From contig NC_019864.2 in the NCBI RefSeq assembly GCF_002234675.1, forward strand, positions 17,890,082 through 17,954,081: a stretch of DNA of 64,000 nucleotides, written 5' to 3'. The stretch's first letter is position 1; each line of letters starts with the position of its first letter. The notes under the pieces were generated by a model. The model was not told the origin of the DNA. It did not search any database and saw only the letters and a program-made list of their open reading frames with translations. A program made the position numbers and the translations under genes. Positions 56,641-64,000 of the stretch are shown in pieces. The DNA comes from Oryzias latipes. Taxonomy: Eukaryota > Chordata > Actinopteri > Beloniformes > Adrianichthyidae.

Positions 56641-58860
56641 AAAATTGCATCTAGAACATGGTCAATTTTCATTTTTCATCAGAGTGGGGTTTTAGCACAT
56701 CACATTATTTATGATTCTAAATCGTCTCTGACCATCATTGAACAGAAGTATCCTCACAAGGATCTCAAACTTCAGACTGAGTCATCATTTTTATTGGATT
56801 CACAGCCTGTCATTAGCAGTGCTTCAAACAGGCACTTACAGCAGAAAAATACATAGTCATGTGTCCACAGATTACTGTGCTCCCGGCGCACCTGCATTTT
56901 AAGCGGAGCCCTTAAGTGGCTCACCTTAGACATCACATGTCTTTGAGAAGTCAAGGGCAGACAGGTTTCCAGTAGAAACAAAGTGTTTTTGGTTAATGTT
57001 TAACTCAGTACTTACAGGTGCTCCTCTGATGTTATACAACACAATCAGAAGACAAAACCATGTTCTTTTGCATGTTCAGTAATAGTTTTGTAACCAATAA
57101 ATTTATGATTTTAAAAACTGTAATGTAGGGTTTTCAAACAAACAAAAAAACACTTCAATCTGTTTTTCACCTATCTGCTCACTGTTTCTGCAATACTCTG
57201 TTGATTACTGGATGGAAAAACTGCGATTATGGATTTATCTTCTTTGATCTGTACCATACCAAAGGATGCTGGGGATTTCTTTTGCTCAACCTGTCACTGC
57301 TTTTTGTTGTTTGTTTTTTTTATTCGTCACCCAAGTCTAGTGACAGGCTAAGCTAGACCTGAAGACGAAAGTAAAGCAGAAATAGGGAGGTGAACTTAAT
57401 AGCTGTGTTGCTATGGAAACAAAAACATGACACAGTAGAAAGAATTACTAAATGAGGGAACTTCTCAGGTACTGATGTAACAGTAGCTCTCAAGCTACTT
57501 ATCAGAAGGCTCTTAGCCCAGCAGTCAAGTGGATGGACTCGTGAATTTGATCAGCAGCAATGCCATTTTTTATCCTTGCCAATTTATGGTTCCAAAAGAC
57601 CAAAACTCCTCACTCTTTGTCTTCCCTAGACTTCTAAAATAAAACACATGACCATAAAGCGAAATTGGATGTTGCAAAACTGGGAAATACCACACATAGT
57701 GGCGGAACTTAATGTGAGCAGCTGTACCAAAACCTCTGAGACCCTGCAGGAATGTGCCATGGGAGAGTCTGTGTGTTCTTTGCTGAGGATTAACATCACT
57801 AATTTAAGACACAGACACAAGATTGTACTGCTCTACATCACTGTACTGATGGGTGCATCTGTGAAGACAGTCCTGAGAACTGCTCTTTATATACCTCCAA
57901 TAAAACTTTCAAGGCAGTTGCAGAATTGTTTGAGCTGGGGCAATCTGCAAAGTGTCAATGTGTTCAGGGCAGAATTTTTTATATTTTTTTATATTGTAAT
58001 GTGAGGTGTATTCACAGATGCTTTGGAAAAGATTTGTTTTGTCAGTGACCCGTGCATGTGCTTTGACATATTTGACATCATATATGTCAAAGTGCCCTGT
58101 AGATTTGTGTTTAGTTTAAAAATTATAATAATTATGTTAACTTTTGAAATAGAAAACAGTTTGTAAGGAGTTTTGATCTTTGGAAAAAATTGGAGGTTGA
58201 AACTGGATTCTGCTATTGGCACGACCAAGATTTTATTTTATTTTTCATAAAAAGCCAAAAGTTTTCCAAAGATTTTTCAGTGCATGCCTTTACTGTTATA
58301 CAGTAATTTTATTGATGGCTTCAAATTACATTATTTAGTAAGGTTTGTCAGATTTATTTGTGTTAAGTATTTAGAAAATAACTAAAGAGAAACATCTCTG
58401 TACAAAGTATTTTCTGTCACTTGCCAAAATGCACCACATGGGGATAAATAACTCATAGCAGGACCATTTCAACCACCAGGTTCAAGTATTCTCAAACTTC
58501 CCCCTGACTCACTGGATCCCGTCAGTTCACTGACTTCATTTGTTTTCGGCGCTCTGCACTCACTTTTCTGCTCCCTACATTTGGTGTTCAGCTGTGCATA
58601 TAAAATGAATCTATTATGTGAGGTGCTGCCACTGTTTGAAAAACTCACAGTGTTCATTTGTCATCTTCTGCCAGTGTCACTTCAAGCATGAAGACATGCA
58701 AGGCAGTTCTTTTTGTCCACAGCAGAAAAAAGCAACGCAACATATGCATTGTTTTTTAGCTTGAGAAAAATACTGAAGTTAAACTTAACAGATGATCACA
58801 AGTTAGGAGTTGGTAAGGTTCAAAAGCACCCCTCAGTCTGTTTTTGCTAAATCTTATGGG
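56641..58860. other. Non-coding DNA, nothing recognised
   Basis: A/T-rich. The frame at 57648–58004 (118 codons) has no recognisable domain or splice context and is treated as chance. Confidence 0.5.
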
Positions 58861-58864
58861 CATG

Positions 58865-59060
58865 TTGATTTTTTAATTTGCTTTATTTTTAGCAGGACAT
58901 CCCATTGAGATAAGTTCTCTTTTTCAAGGGAGACCTGGGCCGAAAGACATCATCACAATAAAAACATACAGTTAAAACAGTACATTAGAAATAGAATACA
59001 ATTGAAATGAACAGTAACAATTATTAATTACCATTAGCAATGAAATTTATCAACATAAAT
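58865..59060 (+). repeat. Common teleost interspersed repeat fragment
   Basis: TTTATTTTTAGCAGGACATCCCATTGAGATAAG … TTTTTCAAGGGAGACCTGGGCC followed by ACAATAAAAACATACAGTTAAAACA. This is a widespread fish repeat motif; no coding sequence. Confidence 0.55.
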
Positions 59061-59984
59061 GTTCATCTACCGCAGACAAGTGAGTAATTTACACTGGTAA
59101 AATGAAAGGCCCATTCCTCCAGAATTTGGATCCATGTGTGACCCAGACAGGAAATGAAATCACTTCAGAGAGATTTTAATTACTCAACAAACAGCTGATG
59201 TGGGATACAGAAACTGCTAGCCACATTGTGAGGTGAGATATTAGCTTCGGTTTTATCATCCTTGTAGGAGCCAAGCTTGGTTTGTTTAGAACTTGGTTTA
59301 GGTTTCTTTTGAATTTTTTTTTCCTTCTGGGTGAGGAGAGCTCACTAGCCTTTTACTACTTCCTTTGGGTGCATTGACAATTTTTTTCCCTTATTGTCTT
59401 CATAACTTTCATAACTTCATGTGATAATCACCACTCTACACTTTGTATTGAAAATCATCATCATGGTTCCCAGTAAATGGGAATACTAACCGAAACTTCT
59501 TGACAATTTCCTGAAAAAGCAAGTCAATGCCTCACACACACCCAAAGGGTGGCTAAAAGCAGGACTGGATATTCACTAAAATCCAATTTGGTTTATTTGC
59601 CCTCAAGTGGAAGCCCATAAAACTGATCTAACAAACTATGAGAGATTGTACCCTTTAATTTAATTTTTTTTGAAGCTATGATTTCTCTGTTCTTGTAATG
59701 TTCTGTCACAGTTACATCAGGTTCACATCAGGTTCAGCTGTTTTCATTTAGGTTAATTATCCTTAGTGTATTTAGGAGTCTTGTTTTCACTTGATCTGCA
59801 TTGTTATCCTTTTATTTCTTCCTTGTTTTTGAGTTTATTTATGTTTTAAATTGACTTCTTAAACTTTTAAGTTCCTGCCTCAAACCCTGTCTCCTGTTGT
59901 CTGGGGTCCTCCATGCACTGGTTCCTGAAACAAACAGGAAGCAGTGTTTTTGCCTCAGTTTACACCTGAAAATTGAGCAAAACG

Positions 59985-60034
59985 CCCCCCCCCCCCCCCC
60001 CACACACACACACAATAAATAAATAAATAAATAA
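59985..60034 (+). repeat. Compound microsatellite C(n)–(CA)n–(AAAT)n
   Basis: About 17 C, then about seven CA, then five AAAT units. Confidence 0.95.
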
Positions 60035-60387
60035 CACAAAGACATATATTTTAAAAACAATTACCGAAACTGCCAAAGTGGAAAAAGTGGATGACAAAAA
60101 AATGGTTTGGGTGATAAATAATCACATGTTCCCAAAATTAGATGTACCAAGGAAAACATAATAAATATTATTAAAGTTAATCAAATATATACAGGTGCTA
60201 CATTTTCTGAATGTTTGATCTGATAGTAGTAACTTATACAGTTCTGCCTTGGTACTGATGAGTTCAGACCATTGAATGTATATAAGAACTGGGTTGAACA
60301 AGTGTGACATGGCTTCCGGTTCCAACCACATGAGCTCAATTCAGTCGCAATTTTTCCGCTACATGTCTATTTGCTATGTTGTAACCA

Positions 60388-60780
60388 GGGGGATATTCCA
60401 GGAAGCATGTTTAAACTACCCTGACTTTAACCCTGAACTCTGGCTGAAATCCGCCTGAACTTGCTTACTCTGGGTATGTCGGTTCCAAAAGACTGGATAT
60501 GAGTTAGCGTAATTACGCTCGACTTGGTAACCCTGTGTTAATGCACGTGCTCGTCAAGTACCGGTACATAAAGACATTCTTAATGGATCGCCGATTTCCG
60601 AAGTCACCATGGACACGCGCGGAGAAAAAAAGAGAGCCCTATACTTCAGCGAGACAGAGTGGGAGATTAATGACGGCGTATGAAGATTATAAGACCATCA
60701 AAAAAGTAATACGGCTGCAACATCAAAAGAAAGAGTTTCTGCTTGTAGTAGAAGAACACACAAAGTAAACGCAAGAGTTT
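60388..60780 (+). mobile_element. ISL2EU/Harbinger-like DNA transposon fragment
   Basis: The left end GGGATATTCCAGGAAGC … CTTGCTTACTCTGGGTATGTCGGTTCC is typical of these elements. A Myb/SANT-like ORF relic follows from about 60609, with FSETEWEI and, in another frame, TAYEDYKTI; at least one frameshift separates them. The nuclease/transposase part is absent. Confidence 0.6.
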
Positions 60781-61049
60781 CTGATCTTATTTCCATTTTC
60801 CTTGTGATTGAGTAACAGCTGCTTATTTCTTAATAGACGTGCATAGGATTTTGGCTTTTTGGGACCAGCGGGTACCGGTACTTCCTGTTTGGAACACAAC
60901 AGAGAGGTCACTCAGTCTCACATAGGCCTACAGTCAATGGTTGTCCTGTGCGTGGTACTGTGATTAAACTCAGCTGCTGCTGTTCATAAGCTTTAGCATT
61001 TCACCTTTGACCTTTTCCATTATGAAGTCGCCTTTGGGGTCCAATTAAA

Positions 61050-61061
61050 GGGGGGGGGGGG
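61050..61061 (+). repeat. Poly-G tract (12 G)
   Basis: A short mononucleotide run. Confidence 0.85.
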
Positions 61062-61079
61062 ACTTAATACGGCACTGCT

Positions 61080-64000
61080 AAGAGAGATCAATCAACACCC
61101 TTTGCTTCATGTGTGTAAAATCTTAACATTTTATTGACTCCTATTTCTCTCGAGAATTCTACCAGAATGTTATGAAAACAGAAACCTTGTCTGCTTAAAA
61201 CAGTTAAGACCCACCAGCAAAAAAATTAAAATCACCTTCTGCACATGTGGTATCCCCGCTCTGCTGCTGCCTGACTACCTTTAATCCACAGTAACACAAA
61301 TTATGAATGACTTCTTGGAGTGTCCCATGAGGACTTCATGAGCAGACCCCTTGGGTCATTGGAACTGTGAGGAGCTCCATTGATGGATTCCTGATGGACT
61401 ATTATAGAAGCTTGCTTGGATTAAAATTTAGAAAACAAGGAGATCATGCCAGCACTTCACATCTTCCTTCAAACCCTAATGTGTTCCTGATCTGTAGACG
61501 GATACATGATAAAACACATGATCTGTATAAGAGATGTGCTCTCTGCAGCAGTTAGGTAAATATTGTACATTGCTTTTAAAAGTTAAATCTGATAGATGTC
61601 AAGATAGAAAACATGGAATTATATATCGCACACACCTATTCACTTACTACTCAGCTAAAATATCAGTAGCAACGCTCATCGGCAAACAGTGATGCACTTT
61701 GTGTTTCATTTGAAAATTTTCTGTATTTCACAAGCTAAACAATTTTGTGTGTGGAATTGCAGTTGTTAGACAATCCGAACTGCCTGGAATTACCCAATAA
61801 GCCAAATTCACATTGCCCAAGTTTTTCTTGCAGACAACTTAGTCTTTAAATATAAAGACAAAGTAACTGCATTGTATCTGACATAGCAAATTATAATTGC
61901 CACCTTCCATAGAAAGCACTAAATAATAAGTAAAAGCTGCACAGATTAAACATCGAAGGAGGTTTTTCCTCTCAGTAGTGTTTTGGTCTTGGGAAGTTTT
62001 GAATGTCTGCATGACTTTTAAATGTTTCAGCAAAATGTAATACGATTAACTCCTCTGTGAATTTGTAATTCAGTTGTGCCACAGCAGAGAACGTATCTGT
62101 ACTTCGTCTTGTGGCCTCCTGTTTGGTACGATGTTTATTGGAGCTGACCCTGGAGTCTCAAACTGCGAAGGGAAAACCATTAATTAACTTATGAAGAACT
62201 TTGATTACATTTTATTTCTTATCTGAAGAGAATCTTAGAGTTAAATGTACAAAGCATTCATTTTTACCTAACAGCAGATTCTGAACAACCAAAGCTGAAC
62301 TAATAAAGGTTTTAAGTAAATAATCGCAGCTCAAAATATTTAGTGGAGAGGGGTTTGACAGAAGGAAACTGGACTGAGACGTTCATCGTCAACAGTAACA
62401 ATAATCACAAGGAAGCTGAAAGGTAAATCAAACAGCTCCTTCATATTTATCTCTTTAATCTTTTTTACTTTTACTCTTTACAAGAGTTGTGAGAAACTGT
62501 GAGGGAAGCAGCAGGTCTAGACTAACCAATTTTCAAGGTAAAAGTAAAGGTAAATTATATATTTCAACAGTTTTAATGTGATGAAACTGTTTATCTGTAA
62601 TTTTGGTCTCTCTGCTTTGAATTCCTTTTTTATGTAAAGCACTTTGAAATACTTATTTAATGACTTGTGCTAAAGAACTAAACATGCCTTGCCCAAAGTG
62701 CAGACAAGATAAAAAAGGACGCAGAAAAAGTGAGCTAAACATCAATTCCTGGGAAAAAGCTCACGTAATGCACATGATTTGTAAATTTTTTATTTGTTCT
62801 AAGTGAATATTTGGGGATTTCTTCCTGAAAGCACCACAGATCTCTTAGTTTAGCACAAACATGTTGATGTCACTTCCTTATGAATTACGGTCACAATTTT
62901 CTGTTTTTGTCCCAGTTTAGAAAAGGCTTCTGGAAACTGTTTGCAGCTGCGAAACAGAATCGTTTCTTAGCAAAGAAGCCATTCATCGGGACATTTGAAT
63001 GCAAGTCTGTGTGCTCCTGCAACAATAATTCAAAGCTGTCGTTCCCTGCGGTCATGAGAGGATTTAGTCAATTCGAATTGGCAAAGGTCAGGTCCATCTG
63101 GAGTGCTGTTTATATTCTGGGGTCACCTCTTTCTTTAGACAAGATGAACTGAGCAGTGTCACACACAGTACAAGTCACACAGCCCTGCTGTAGTGGAGTC
63201 TGCATTCCAACCAACCTACAATAATCGGCATGCGAGGAATTTTGTTGGCTCCATTAAAAATGAATGAGATGGACAGAAGAGCAGTTGGATTGGTTTTTAT
63301 GTTTGTTTTATCACACTGCTACTCCAGTTCCTTTTTAGTTTACACCAGATTGGATGGCCCCTTCATGAACCATGATATTGTACATTTTTTTCCTGTCAGA
63401 AGGCTACACAAACCTGATGTCATTCTCAGCATTGTTGGCTTTTGTCAGCGCAGAGAACAGACGGTACTTAAGCATTACGAGCCAGGCGTCATTCTTTGAC
63501 TTGCAATCGGGTCTCAAATTAAAAAGAGTCTGTGTTCTCTCATTGCTGCCCCTTTAGAACAAGCTGTGTCATCTTCACAGCAACTAACCTTCATTTGTAC
63601 TTCCCTGCCAAAACAGACTGTGAATACCAACCGTTTTGTTTGCTTTCCTCTGCAAACCAGTTTTAGGGAGCTTAGAGATCATCCGTTAGGCAATCCTTTA
63701 AACAAAAAGATTTATAAGGAAAAGCAGCTCTGTGTTGTGACACGTGTAACTCAGTGTTCTTTCAGGTGTTGTAGTGTCTCTGGTTTGACACAGAACCACA
63801 CTCTGCGTAACAAGAACTCAGCAAAACGTGAATGTTTAGACTGCATTTATGCTGCACGAAAACAACCATGAGTCCAAGATTTAAACAACAATCTGGTCCT
63901 AAAGAATTGTACACAATCTCAAGTTACAAATGGTTACACACACAACCTTGTGTTTAAGGACCACTCCTATGACTATCCTGTTTTAGGTGTTTTTAACATG
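61080..64000. other. Non-coding DNA to the right edge
   Basis: No exon recognised. A short L2-like tail is at 62625–62690. Frames at 62880–63152 and 63230–63871 have no motif, no splice context and ordinary A/T-rich composition. Confidence 0.5.
62625..62690 (+). repeat. L2-like LINE tail relic
   Basis: TTTTTATGTAAAGCACTTTGAAATACTT … GTGCTAAAGAACTA follows the 'GTAAAGCRCTTTGA … GTGCTATA' pattern of L2-type 3' ends, diverged. Confidence 0.45.

Noticed and set aside
57648..58004. 118-codon frame
   Set aside because: No recognisable domain, repeat or exon border; consistent with a chance frame.

Overview
This window is vertebrate nuclear DNA, almost certainly from a teleost fish and possibly a medaka-like (Oryzias) species. 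The genes have short GT–AG introns. The background is A/T-rich and full of teleost-type repeats: a Tc1 transposon, a tRNA-derived SINE, piggyBac-, hAT- and Harbinger-like MITEs, L2-type tails, and an endogenous retrovirus. The species is inferred from repeat style only.

Layout. (1) 1–790: the 3' part of a dead Tc1/mariner element. It lies in an intron of a short-chain (retinol) dehydrogenase gene on the minus strand, whose first two coding exons are at 1457–1514 and 844–984; the rest is off the left edge. (2) 4790–15100: a complete 11-exon idh2 gene (mitochondrial NADP+-dependent isocitrate dehydrogenase, 452 aa) on the plus strand, with a CpG-dense promoter. (3) 15183–19437: znf710 on the minus strand, four coding exons, 658 aa and 11 C2H2 fingers, tail-to-tail with idh2. 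IDH2 and ZNF710 are also neighbours in mammals, so this is an old synteny block. (4) 19.5–27.6 kb: the 5' side of znf710, dominated by long purine-rich or pyrimidine-rich blocks and simple repeats; no exon was recognised. (5) 27.6–38.4 kb: A/T-rich non-coding DNA with MITEs and a degenerate minisatellite. (6) 38410–44077: a SINE, then a 5385-bp endogenous retrovirus on the minus strand. It has 506-bp LTRs with no difference seen, a 5-bp target duplication, a tRNA-Tyr-like primer site, relics of pol, and a 1.16-kb internal ~70-bp minisatellite. (7) 44.1–64 kb: non-coding DNA with scattered transposon relics and microsatellites; no protein gene was recognised.

The three host genes share no obvious pathway: one SDR oxidoreductase, one mitochondrial NADPH-producing enzyme and one transcription factor. 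The least ordinary structure is the retroviral element. Its LTRs look newly inserted while its coding interior is almost gone, and its leader has been expanded into a higher-order tandem array of small inverted-repeat units.
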